A stretch of DNA of 64,000 nucleotides from Listeria kieliensis (GTDB lineage: Bacteria > Bacillota > Bacilli > Lactobacillales > Listeriaceae). Below the pieces are notes generated by a model. The model had not been told where the DNA came from. It saw nothing but the letters and a program-made list of their open reading frames with translations, and searched no databases. Position 1 is the first letter of the stretch. The number at the start of each line of letters is the position of its first letter. Where the stretch lies: the NCBI RefSeq assembly GCF_003369925.1, contig NZ_LARY01000002.1:310001-374000 (forward strand), in the 5' to 3' direction. The translations under genes and the position numbers were made by a program. This document shows positions 32,837-40,001 of the stretch, piece after piece.

Positions 32837-33463
32837 TTAATTAAAAAATGGATTTGTTGCTTTTTCATGTCCGATTGTACTTTTTCCGCGATGCCCTGGG
32901 TAAATCACCATTTCATCTGGCAAAGTAAATAATTCACGCTGAATAGCTTCAAGTAGCATGTCTTGATTCCCAGTGTAAAGATCTGTACGTCCGATGCTTC
33001 CATTGAATAGTGCATCTCCGACAATAGCAAAATCGTCAAAAATAAAGCTAACACTCCCAATCGAATGTCCTGGTGTTTCGACCACTTTAAAGCGAATTCC
33101 ATTAAAATCGTACGTTTTTAGTTCAAAAGTAAAGTCAGCTGGTTTTGCTTCAATCACTGACAAACCACGGCTTGGTAACGAAATGGATAAGTTATGTTCA
33201 GGATTCCCAAGCCATTCTGCTTCTTTGGAACTGACATAAACAGGAATTTGGTATTTCTCGCGAATCGCATCAAGAGCCCCAATATGGTCGTAGTGCGTAT
33301 GGGTAAGTAAAATAGCGACTGGCGTTGCACCTGTCCTTTCGATCATAGCTTCAATTCGTTCAGGCTCACTCCCAGGATCAATAACTAGAAGAGATTTCCC
33401 GTCGTGAACAACATAGGTATTTTCTTCTGCAATCCCTGTTACAATATGTTCAACATTCAACAT
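32837..33463 (-). CDS. Metallo-beta-lactamase-fold hydrolase (YqgX/glyoxalase II-like)
   Basis: The 208-residue protein has the zinc motif THTHYDHIGA, further ligand ETPGHSIGSVSF, VGDALFNGSIGR and YPGHRGKS, the full set for a dinuclear glyoxalase II-type hydrolase of thioesters. A VOC glyoxalase lies divergently at 33609, which may point to methylglyoxal or bacillithiol thioester metabolism (inference). Confidence 0.88.
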   Translation of the reverse strand: MLNVEHIVTGIAEENTYVVHDGKSLLVIDPGSEPERIEAMIERTGATPVAILLTHTHYDHIGALDAIREKYQIPVYVSSKEAEWLGNPEHNLSISLPSRGLSVIEAKPADFTFELKTYDFNGIRFKVVETPGHSIGSVSFIFDDFAIVGDALFNGSIGRTDLYTGNQDMLLEAIQRELFTLPDEMVIYPGHRGKSTIGHEKATNPFFN

Positions 33464-33608
33464 AAAATTACCTCACTTCTGCAAATTTCTATACAAATTA
33501 TAACAATCACAGGCTGGAAAAGGAAATAATCATTCTCGAAATTTGTTTTTCTATCAACAGTATACTAAAATAATGAGAGAAACCTGTTGTTTTAAAGGAG
33601 GAAATAAA

Positions 33609-33995
33609 ATGACTAAAATGTTACATACATGTATTCGTGTTCAAAACTTAGAAAAATCGATTGAATTTTACGAAACGGCTTTTGGATTAAAGGAAGTCCG
33701 TCGGAAAGATTTTCCAGAGTATGAGTTTACACTTGTCTATCTTGCTTTTTCAGAAGGCGGCTTTGAACTAGAGCTAACTTACAATTATGATAAAAAGGAA
33801 CCTTATGAACTAGGTGATGGTTATGGCCACTTAGCTGTTGGCGTTGATGATTTAAAAGCTTCTCATGCGCTTCATCTTGAAAAAGGTTACACAGTGACTG
33901 ACCTTAAAGGCCTTCCTGGAAGCGAACCAAACTATTACTTTATTACCGATCCAGATGGGTACAAAACGGAAGTTATTCAAAATAATACGCTATAA
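33609..33995 (+). CDS. Glyoxalase I-like VOC protein
   Basis: The 128-residue protein is a single-lobed glyoxalase I homologue: MLHTCIRVQNLEKSIEFY with the first metal histidine, FELELTYNY, GYGHLAVGVDD and the late YFITDPDGYKTEVIQ with the metal glutamate. ATG 33609 has AAAGGAGG seven bases upstream; the longer frame to 33543 has none. It is convergent with the nucleoid-protein gene. Confidence 0.88.
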   Translation: MTKMLHTCIRVQNLEKSIEFYETAFGLKEVRRKDFPEYEFTLVYLAFSEGGFELELTYNYDKKEPYELGDGYGHLAVGVDDLKASHALHLEKGYTVTDLKGLPGSEPNYYFITDPDGYKTEVIQNNTL

Positions 33996-34027
33996 TAAAA
34001 GCTGCGCCGAAATGGCGCAGCTTTTAT
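33995..34027. terminator. Bidirectional terminator
   Basis: A perfect 12-bp stem AAAAGCTGCGCC/GGCGCAGCTTTT lies between convergent genes. Confidence 0.92.
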
Positions 34028-35055
34028 TCATCGTAATATACAATCATGTAATTCCGACCGCGATCGTTATCGTAACCTTGAACAAAATCAGCTTCATCTA
34101 GGTTTTCTAAGTCTTTGATCGTTAATGTAATGTTTTTCCCCAGTTTCAATGTTTTTCGAACTTTCTTGTTTAGTTTTTCAGCTCGTTCTTCATCTACTTC
34201 GAACTCTACTGGGAAATGTAAATTATTTTCTTGCTCGAAATTCTCGACTGCCGTTTTGAATTCTGCTTGTTTAATGGGATCTTGAAGCGCTTTTTCTGTA
34301 AAGGTATCAATTTGAATATTCTCTTCTTCTTGCAGATACTCGTTAGCCGCTTTCACAAATTCTGATTTTTCAAGTAGTGATTCTTCTTTTTGTTTGATGT
34401 AGTCTGTGCAAAGCTCAACAAAATTCTCTGTTAAAAACTTGTTGTCTACTGTCCGCTCAACACTTAAAAACCGGTCCTTCCAATAAATCGAATCATTTTT
34501 GGTAAGCTTGCTTAAAACAAGGACTTTCCCGCCTTTTTCAGCTTCAGCGTTTAAAATCAAACAGCCTTTATCGAGATCCGCACCTGTAATCCCTTTATCA
34601 TAACTAATTGCAAATTCTTTGCCATTAAAATTGTTTTTTAGGTAGACTTCTTTATTTTCTACTTTAAAAATGCCTAGCCCACTGCACATTTCTCCATCAA
34701 TAACTAAACCTTCCATTTCAAAAACCCAAAGATCTCCACTTTTAATATTAGGGTGTGTAGAAACACTATAAAGATGCTTTAAAATGTTAAGCGTATCTTC
34801 CAAAAAATGACTGGAATCTGCGAATATATTTTGGCTGTAAGTATAAACTTCATTAAAATCCAAACTAGTTTCATGAGTAAAATGAAAATAATCATCCGCT
34901 TTGAAATTTTCAAGGAAGATATTAAGAAGTGTCCCATTTAGGTCTTCGGGAAATTCAGTTAGCATATTTTGTGCTACTTCATAGCCCTCTTCTTGCGCTT
35001 GGTTTCCAACGAAATGAATCGCTAATTTTTTTATTTTAGCATAAGTAAAATCCAA
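34024..35055 (-). CDS. Nucleoid-associated (NA37/YejK-like) protein
   Basis: The protein of about 343 residues has the NA37 pattern: an N-terminal FHFTHETSLDFNEVY, GDLWVFEMEG, LGIFKVENKEVYLK, a central DKGCLILN and a C-terminal winged half. Such proteins bind nucleoid DNA, with unclear roles. TTG at 35053-35055 is the likely start because GGAGG lies eight bases upstream, inside the in-frame ATG GAG GAA at 35070. It is divergent from the MGMT-like gene, which also starts with TTG. Confidence 0.75.
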   Translation of the reverse strand: MDFTYAKIKKLAIHFVGNQAQEEGYEVAQNMLTEFPEDLNGTLLNIFLENFKADDYFHFTHETSLDFNEVYTYSQNIFADSSHFLEDTLNILKHLYSVSTHPNIKSGDLWVFEMEGLVIDGEMCSGLGIFKVENKEVYLKNNFNGKEFAISYDKGITGADLDKGCLILNAEAEKGGKVLVLSKLTKNDSIYWKDRFLSVERTVDNKFLTENFVELCTDYIKQKEESLLEKSEFVKAANEYLQEEENIQIDTFTEKALQDPIKQAEFKTAVENFEQENNLHFPVEFEVDEERAEKLNKKVRKTLKLGKNITLTIKDLENLDEADFVQGYDNDRGRNYMIVYYDE

Positions 35056-35125
35056 AAGTCTTTCCTCCATTTTTCCAAAAATAACAAGGTTTTGCTATAC
35101 TTAAAATCAAAAGGAGTCGATTGAT

Positions 35126-35431
35126 TTGGCAAAACCAGAATTTATTCAAGCTGTTTATAATGTCATCTTGCAAATTCCCGAGGGAAAAGTAACCACGTAT
35201 GGGCAAATTGCTTATATGATTGGGCATCCTAAAAACGCCCGCCTAGTCGGTAATGTTTTAAAACATACGGATCGCTCTCTTGATATGCCTTGTCATCGTG
35301 TTGTTAATTCAGCAGGGCGAACGGTTCCTGGCTGGATTGAGCAAATTCAGTTACTCAAAAAAGAACGAGTTCCCTTTAAAGAAAACGGCTGCGCCGACTT
35401 AAAAAAGTGTTTTTGGCAAGGCTCCCATTAA
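35126..35431 (+). CDS. MGMT-like DNA-binding alkyltransferase protein with cysteine
   Basis: The 101-residue protein is only the C-terminal DNA-binding domain of O6-alkylguanine-DNA alkyltransferases: GKVTTYGQIAYMIGHPKNARLVGNVL followed by MPCHRVVNSAGR. Alkyltransferase-like (ATL) proteins of this size often have tryptophan or alanine at the active site; here the cysteine of PCHRV is kept, so true dealkylation is possible. TTG start with AAAGGAG ten bases upstream. Confidence 0.85.
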   Translation: MAKPEFIQAVYNVILQIPEGKVTTYGQIAYMIGHPKNARLVGNVLKHTDRSLDMPCHRVVNSAGRTVPGWIEQIQLLKKERVPFKENGCADLKKCFWQGSH

Positions 35432-36219
35432 AAAAAGAGCTTTTCCATTTCCACAAGAACACCTGATTCATTATTCGTTGGCGCAACATGTTTAGCCACT
35501 TTTTTCACGGCTTCGGGCGCATTTTCCATTGCAAAACTCGTTCCAACAAGGTCTAACATTTCAAGATCATTTCCGCCATCGCCAAACGCAGCAGCTTCTT
35601 TGCTAGAAAAATTGAAATGCTTCAACACAAATTGAATGGCATTTCCTTTATGCATGTTTGGCTGAATTAAATCGATACTCCCATGTCCACTGCTTACCGG
35701 AATCGTAATATGGCTTATTTCGCCATGCAGCTCTGCTAAAAGGCGTTCTGTCTCTTCTTCTGGACAAGAGAGAGCTATCTTTAATACATCATCATCAATT
35801 TGATTATAATCCGAAACTTTAAACATCACGGGACAGTAAAATTCAATTGTCTTGATAAAATCATCTGGAACACTATCCAAAATATAAGCCCCTTTTTTGC
35901 CACATACAATTACTCGAAAATCCGTTTTCAGACTCAATACTTCCAAAACCTTTTCCACATCGGCTTTTTCAAATGAACTCGAAAAGATTTCTTCCCCATG
36001 TTTTGTGACCATAGCGCCATTATCTGAAATAAAGGTAATTTTTTCTTTGATAGGCTCAAAAAATTGTACAAGCTGAACGTACTGGTTTCCACTTGCAACA
36101 ACAAATTCAGCTTTCTGTTTTTGCATCTTATCAAACACTTTGGCAAATCTATCCTCATCATAATTTTTTTGGTCGTCTAAAAATGTTCCATCCATATCTA
36201 CCGCTACTAGTTTAATCAT
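35428..36219 (-). CDS. Cof-type HAD-family phosphatase
   Basis: The 263-residue protein has motif I VAVDMDGTFLDD, motif II VVASGNQ, motif III lysine in HKGNAIQFVL and motif IV FGDGGNDLEMLD. HAD IIB phosphatases of this kind act on sugar phosphates or cofactors such as pyridoxal phosphate. Its 3' end overlaps the MGMT-like gene by four bases on the opposite strand. Confidence 0.92.
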   Translation of the reverse strand: MIKLVAVDMDGTFLDDQKNYDEDRFAKVFDKMQKQKAEFVVASGNQYVQLVQFFEPIKEKITFISDNGAMVTKHGEEIFSSSFEKADVEKVLEVLSLKTDFRVIVCGKKGAYILDSVPDDFIKTIEFYCPVMFKVSDYNQIDDDVLKIALSCPEEETERLLAELHGEISHITIPVSSGHGSIDLIQPNMHKGNAIQFVLKHFNFSSKEAAAFGDGGNDLEMLDLVGTSFAMENAPEAVKKVAKHVAPTNNESGVLVEMEKLFF

Positions 36220-36313
36220 ATGTAATCCTCTCTGCTTCTTTTGAAGGCCCTTCCCTCAAAATAGTATTTGTCTCTATTTTAGCACAAAACAGAACTCTAT
36301 TTGATTCTTAGCA

Positions 36314-36348
36314 TAGAAAAAGCTGTACCCAATTCGGCACAGCTTTAA
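36314..36348 (-). terminator. Terminator of the GlsB/YeaQ gene
   Basis: AAAAAGCTGTaCC pairs with GGcACAGCTTT, with T on the minus strand. The core resembles the hairpin in the 78-bp repeats nearby. Confidence 0.65.
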
Positions 36349-36367
36349 ATAAATTCATGATTACGTG

Positions 36368-36622
36368 CTACTCCCTTTTTTGCGTTCCGATAAAGAATGA
36401 TACGATAGCTACTAAAATAACAGCACCAATGATAGACGGGAAGATTGCCATTCCAGCGACATGCGGACCCCAACTTCCTAAAAGTTTTTCGCCAAGCCAA
36501 GAACCAATTAAGCCAGCTAAAATATTCCCAATCCATCCTAACGGCATTTTTCTACTTGTCAAAGCACCTGCAATGATACCAATGACAGCACCAATAATAA
36601 GTACCCAAATTAAATGAAACAT
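36368..36622 (-). CDS. GlsB/YeaQ/YmgE-family stress membrane protein
   Basis: The 84-residue protein has three membrane helices with the glycine-rich pattern GAVIGIIAGALTSRKMPLGWIGNILAGLIGSWLG. This transglycosylase-associated family is often induced by general stress. ATG 36620-36622 is preferred to the GTG at 36631 because GGGAGG lies nine bases upstream. Confidence 0.88.
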   Translation of the reverse strand: MFHLIWVLIIGAVIGIIAGALTSRKMPLGWIGNILAGLIGSWLGEKLLGSWGPHVAGMAIFPSIIGAVILVAIVSFFIGTQKRE

Positions 36623-36693
36623 CACATTCACCTCCCTATATTTTTTTACCTCTTAGGAAGGTGTTTTAAACCTTTTAAATTGTTTTTGATCTG

Positions 36694-36771
36694 ACATAAC
36701 GAAAGAAGCTGTACCGCAATGGGTACAACTTCTTTCAGCGCAATCAAAAGGAGAAATTCACACAATCAAAT
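36694..36771. repeat. 78-bp direct repeat, left copy
   Basis: It is identical to 41923-42000 except for two bases. It contains a terminator-like hairpin (GAAAGAAGCTGTACC against GGTACAaCTTCTTTC) followed by a ribosome-site-like AAAAGGAG. The pair brackets the toxin/secreted-protein island. Confidence 0.9.
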
Positions 36772-36928
36772 ATTGATTCAAAAGCTAAAATAACTAGTCT
36801 GATGAAGGGGATAATTACTGATTTATAGCCATTTTGTTTATTTTGAATGCAATAATTATTAATAACTAAATAAATGAATTAGGGAGATTTTTAGGGAGAT
36901 AAAAACCCCGACTTTTGTCAGGGGTTTT
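36771..36928. repeat. About 158-bp repeat, copy A
   Basis: Nearly identical to 38282-38438. It holds ACTAGTCTGATGAAGGGG, AT-rich sequence and the tandem TTAGGGAGA motif, and ends in the terminator of the gene at 36964. No coding frame is seen. Confidence 0.88.
36901..36928 (-). terminator. Terminator of the secreted-protein cassette A
   Basis: AAAACCCCtGAC pairs with GTCgGGGTTTTT, with T5 on the minus strand. Confidence 0.85.
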
Positions 36929-36963
36929 AACTTAGATCAAATCCTTAATCATATTTTGAAGTC

Positions 36964-37611
36964 TTACAATAACTCATTAAGCGGACAGTGCTTCCTCAAA
37001 TAAGGCTCACCTAATTCTACGAATAAAGCTTTCATTTCTCCTTCTTTTGGAACAACCACTACTTTAATTCTTTTAAAATATGGCGCAAATATTTCTTGAA
37101 CGAATTCATTTATTTCTTTTGTCATCTTTCGACAAATTGGAAATATTGTTGCCATGTCTTCTTCCTCTAAGTGAGGATGTTCATTCGCAGACATATCATA
37201 CTCATATAAAATTTGATCTATAAAAAAAGGAATACTCTTTTCTAGATCAGATAATAAAACCTCTTCTTTCAATACTAACCATTTATAAAACGCAGCATAC
37301 CCTTTCGGGAGTCTTTGTGTTTTATACAAATCATTCAATTGCTCTATAATATCCTGCTTAACATCTCTCACACTCAACAATTCTATGTCTTCAACAATTT
37401 CCACTTCTTTAAAAAAAGTCTGCCAATACAAGAAAGACTGTGAAGCATAATTCTCAGGAAGTGGATATTGAAAAGTAACTGTTGCTTCATGCTCGATATC
37501 TATAGGCGTCAAGTCCCTTTGCTCAATCACCATTATAAACAATGAAAAAAAGATAAAAGGTTTTATTTTATTTAATTGAATTAAATCGCGACTTACCTCA
37601 CTGGGATCCAT
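36964..37611 (-). CDS. Unknown protein overlapping the secreted-protein gene
   Basis: I do not recognise this 215-residue protein. One hydrophobic stretch at about 17-29 (PFIFFSLFIMVIE) is followed by a soluble acidic alpha/beta-like region. The ATG at 37611 lies inside the 3' end of the gene upstream, with AGGAG ten bases before it, a 19-bp overlap that suggests coupled translation. The position suggests an accessory or immunity role for the secreted partner (inference). Confidence 0.6.
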   Translation of the reverse strand: MDPSEVSRDLIQLNKIKPFIFFSLFIMVIEQRDLTPIDIEHEATVTFQYPLPENYASQSFLYWQTFFKEVEIVEDIELLSVRDVKQDIIEQLNDLYKTQRLPKGYAAFYKWLVLKEEVLLSDLEKSIPFFIDQILYEYDMSANEHPHLEEEDMATIFPICRKMTKEINEFVQEIFAPYFKRIKVVVVPKEGEMKALFVELGEPYLRKHCPLNELL

Positions 37612-38120
37612 ATTGTTTTCACTCCTGAAACAATCATCCCAGGACCTTTTGTTGTATAAGCTTGTCCTGTGAATTTAACTTTATATATACCCGGTAATTT
37701 ATAGTACCATGATTTTGAAATGTTTAATTTAGGGCTATTCTGTCTTAAGGTATCAGTAACAAATTGTCGTCGATTATTATCATAGTTTATATATATCTTA
37801 TAGTCAACTTTAGTAATCCTGCAATTCTTTCCAGTGCCAGTAGCCCTCATTGTGGCTCTCATACCAACTTTTGATACGTTATAAGTTCCCATTGCAATGA
37901 TAGGTGCTGATACAGCCCTCGATTGAAGCTCTGGTTCAACAGCAAATGGTACAGGTTCATTTGAATTACTCGGAATTTCGACTTTATCAACTGCTTTTCC
38001 CAGTGAAGATTTAGGATGATTGTTCACTGCTTCATCAGCATTTGCGGTGAAAGTTGGTGCCAATACTAAAATCCCCGCTATTATTGGTGTTACAATCTTC
38101 AATGCTTTATCTTTTTTCAT
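37593..38120 (-). CDS. Small secreted protein of cassette A, unknown function
   Basis: The 175-residue protein has a signal peptide (KIVTPIIAGILVLAPTFTANA), a polar linker, and a C-terminal domain of about 100 residues rich in beta-prone, aromatic and basic residues (YKIYINYDNNRRQF, WYYKLPGIYKVKFTGQAYT). No cysteine-knot, lipobox or anchor is seen. Its promoter region is a near copy of that of the secreted protein at 39116, so the two are co-expressed and may be effectors. Confidence 0.7.
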   Translation of the reverse strand: MKKDKALKIVTPIIAGILVLAPTFTANADEAVNNHPKSSLGKAVDKVEIPSNSNEPVPFAVEPELQSRAVSAPIIAMGTYNVSKVGMRATMRATGTGKNCRITKVDYKIYINYDNNRRQFVTDTLRQNSPKLNISKSWYYKLPGIYKVKFTGQAYTTKGPGMIVSGVKTIWIPVR

Positions 38121-38266
38121 GCTAAATCCCTCTTTTCGTTGTTTTTGTTTTATTACACCATGAGTATAGCATGAAATGTTTTTGTAAAATCAAAAATGTA
38201 ATGAAATGTCTGATTCTTGTCGCGAACGACCAAAAATCTATAGTTTTTTATATTTTTAGGATTTTA
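38118..38266. repeat. 149-bp promoter-region repeat, copy A
   Basis: It is a near copy of 39114-39262. On the minus strand it holds an extended -10 (TGCTATACT near 38161-38169), the ribosome site AAAGAGGG and the start codon of the downstream gene. Confidence 0.88.
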
Positions 38267-38281
38267 TATATAATATTCAAT

Positions 38282-38438
38282 TATTGATTCAAAAACTAAA
38301 ATAACTAGTCTGATGAAGGGGATAATTACTGTTTTATAGCCATTTTGTTTATTTTGAACGCAATAATTATTAATAACTAACTAAATGAATTAGGGAGATT
38401 TTTAGGGAGGTAAAAACCTCGACTTTTGTCAGGGTTTT
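38282..38438. repeat. About 157-bp repeat, copy B
   Basis: A near copy of 36771-36928. It ends in a terminator for the small gene at 38429-38599. With the promoter repeats it shows that a whole transcription unit was duplicated. Confidence 0.88.
38413..38438 (-). terminator. Terminator of secreted-protein cassette B
   Basis: AAAACCCTGAC pairs with GTCGAGGTTTTT (one mismatch); the homologous copy is at 36901-36928. Confidence 0.7.
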
Positions 38439-38599
38439 GATTCGTTTTTCTTTTTTCTAACATTCGGAATAATTGCAATAGAATATACTATTGTAGAAAT
38501 AATCAGGTTGCTAACTTCAAAATTTTTAAGTAACTTTGTTCCTATCGTGAAAACGACTATAAAGAAAAGTACATATCCTATCCACTTTTTATAATTCAT
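38429..38599 (-). CDS. 56-residue two-helix membrane protein
   Basis: ATG 38597-38599 has AGGAG eight bases upstream, and the frame ends at TGA 38429-38431. The product has helices at about 6-22 (IGYVLFFIVVFTIG) and 31-45 (NLIISTIVYSIAII) and a basic tail NVRKKKNES. It directly follows the secreted protein of cassette B. Small membrane proteins downstream of secreted toxins are often immunity proteins; this is inference from context. Confidence 0.65.
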   Translation of the reverse strand: MNYKKWIGYVLFFIVVFTIGTKLLKNFEVSNLIISTIVYSIAIIPNVRKKKNESKP

Positions 38600-38621
38600 A
38601 CCATCAACTCCTAATCAATCT

Positions 38622-39116
38622 TTACCTTCTGACTTTTTGATAACTAACTTGAACAGGTCCCTTCCAAGTCTTCTTATTGTTTGTAAACTCGTCAATGACT
38701 TTATAATAATGGTATTTTTTATCTGATCTCTTATAAATTGATTGCCTCATATACTTATACGACTTAACTAAACCGCTAAAAAATGTAGTTGTCATAGCTC
38801 TAGCAACAGCACTCCCCATCGGAACCGATGCAAGACCACCAGCCATAAGTGCTTTATATGCTAAGTTAGTTCCAGTATGATTTAAATTAACAACTTTCCT
38901 AGACACAAGACTATACTTAGACCCTCCAGCTGTTGTCTGATTTGAAAACAGTGCAATTTCTCCTGCTGGTTGTATAAGATTTAAGTCCTCACATGTTTCT
39001 TGACTTTCATCTGCTGAAATCAATACAGTTTTTTCACTTGTTGCAAATGATGTAGCTGGAACAATACTTCCCAAAATCAAAAAAACGGCTAATACTGCAG
39101 CAAAATATTTTTTCAT
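38622..39116 (-). CDS. Small secreted protein of cassette B, unknown function
   Basis: The 164-residue protein has a signal peptide (FAAVLAVFLILGSIVPATSFA), an acidic propeptide-like stretch (about 25-60), a small-residue-rich segment ALMAGGLASVPMGSAVARAM and a basic aromatic C-terminus (KYHYYKVIDEFTNNKKTWKGP). It is not recognisably homologous to the cassette A protein although the promoters are near copies. A bacteriocin-like or effector role is possible but unproven. Confidence 0.65.
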   Translation of the reverse strand: MKKYFAAVLAVFLILGSIVPATSFATSEKTVLISADESQETCEDLNLIQPAGEIALFSNQTTAGGSKYSLVSRKVVNLNHTGTNLAYKALMAGGLASVPMGSAVARAMTTTFFSGLVKSYKYMRQSIYKRSDKKYHYYKVIDEFTNNKKTWKGPVQVSYQKVRR

Positions 39117-39262
39117 GCTAAATCCCTCTTTCCGTTGTTTTTGTTTTATTACACCTTGAGTATAGCATGAAATGTTTTTGTAAAACCAAAAATGTAATGA
39201 AAAGTCTGATTCTTGTCGCGAATGACCAAAAACCTATAGTTTTTTCATTTTTTAGGATTTTA
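39114..39262. repeat. 149-bp promoter-region repeat, copy B
   Basis: A near copy of 38118-38266 including the extended -10 and ribosome site. Differences are scattered single bases. Confidence 0.88.
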
Positions 39263-39307
39263 GAAAGAATATTCTAATTTCAATTGTAATTATTTTAATT
39301 GTCTAGA

Positions 39308-39336
39308 CATAAAAAGCCCCGACGTTTATCAGGGCT
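39308..39336 (-). terminator. Terminator of the toxin-immunity operon
   Basis: AAAGCCCtGA and TCGGGGCTTTTT arms on the minus strand, with T5. Confidence 0.75.
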
Positions 39337-39341
39337 TTAGT

Positions 39342-39668
39342 TCATTCTGCTTTTTCGTTATCCCACAAAGGGCATGGGTATTCAGGGAGTTCATTGTTCC
39401 TAACACTTTTTCTATTTGTTATCACTCTACTTTGTATTCTATACATAAAATCTTTATATGCTTGAAAAAAATCATCGTATTTTTTTGATCCAGAAACAGA
39501 AGCTCTTTCACCTGTCATATAAACCTCAAAGTGTCCATCTATAAATTCAATTCTCGCCTGATATTCAGCACGATTATTATTTCGACCAGCGAAAAGTGAA
39601 TATCTTAATGCTGAATATCCTAATAAGTCAATATCGCGCTGAATCATTTCTTTATATTCTTCAATCAC
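39342..39668 (-). CDS. Second immunity-like protein (paralogue of the upstream gene)
   Basis: From GTG 39666-39668, which overlaps the upstream stop (TAGTG), the product is 108 residues. It shares LLGYSALRYSLFAG, ARIEFIDGHFEVYMTGERASVSG and the ending YPCPLWD with the gene before it. The ORF can extend to 39698 but then overlaps its neighbour by 31 bp. The pattern looks like the Imm59-type immunity family, named with caution. Confidence 0.7.
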   Translation of the reverse strand: MIEEYKEMIQRDIDLLGYSALRYSLFAGRNNNRAEYQARIEFIDGHFEVYMTGERASVSGSKKYDDFFQAYKDFMYRIQSRVITNRKSVRNNELPEYPCPLWDNEKAE

Positions 39669-40000
39669 TATCTTTCCCAGCCATCCCATAACGGACAAGA
39701 ATAATCAGTAGGTTTTTCATCTCTAACTCTGCGACGATTCCGCAAAATCATGAGCTGTGCTTTAATTAAAAATTCCATTCGTGCGTCAGAAAATTCATCA
39801 AATTTATTTACTCCAGAAACAGAAGCTCTTTCACCGGTAACATACACCTCAAAAAAGCCATCTATATATTCAATTCTTATCTGATATTCTTCTCGATGCT
39901 TATTTTCTCCTGCAAAAAGTGAATACCTCAATGCCTTATAATCTAACAACTCTATTGTGTCTTCCATTCTTTCTTTATATTCTTTAATCTCTTCGTTCAA
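39668..40000 (-). CDS. First immunity-like protein next to the toxin
   Basis: The 110-residue protein (TTG start, one base after the toxin stop, with AAGGAG in the toxin's last codons) shares RYSLFAG, RIEYIDGFFEVYVTGERASVSG and YSCPLWDGW with its downstream paralogue. There is no signal peptide, so it is cytoplasmic as expected for immunity. Tandem divergent immunity genes often protect against several toxin variants. Confidence 0.72.
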   Translation of the reverse strand: MNEEIKEYKERMEDTIELLDYKALRYSLFAGENKHREEYQIRIEYIDGFFEVYVTGERASVSGVNKFDEFSDARMEFLIKAQLMILRNRRRVRDEKPTDYSCPLWDGWER

Positions 40001-40001
40001 C

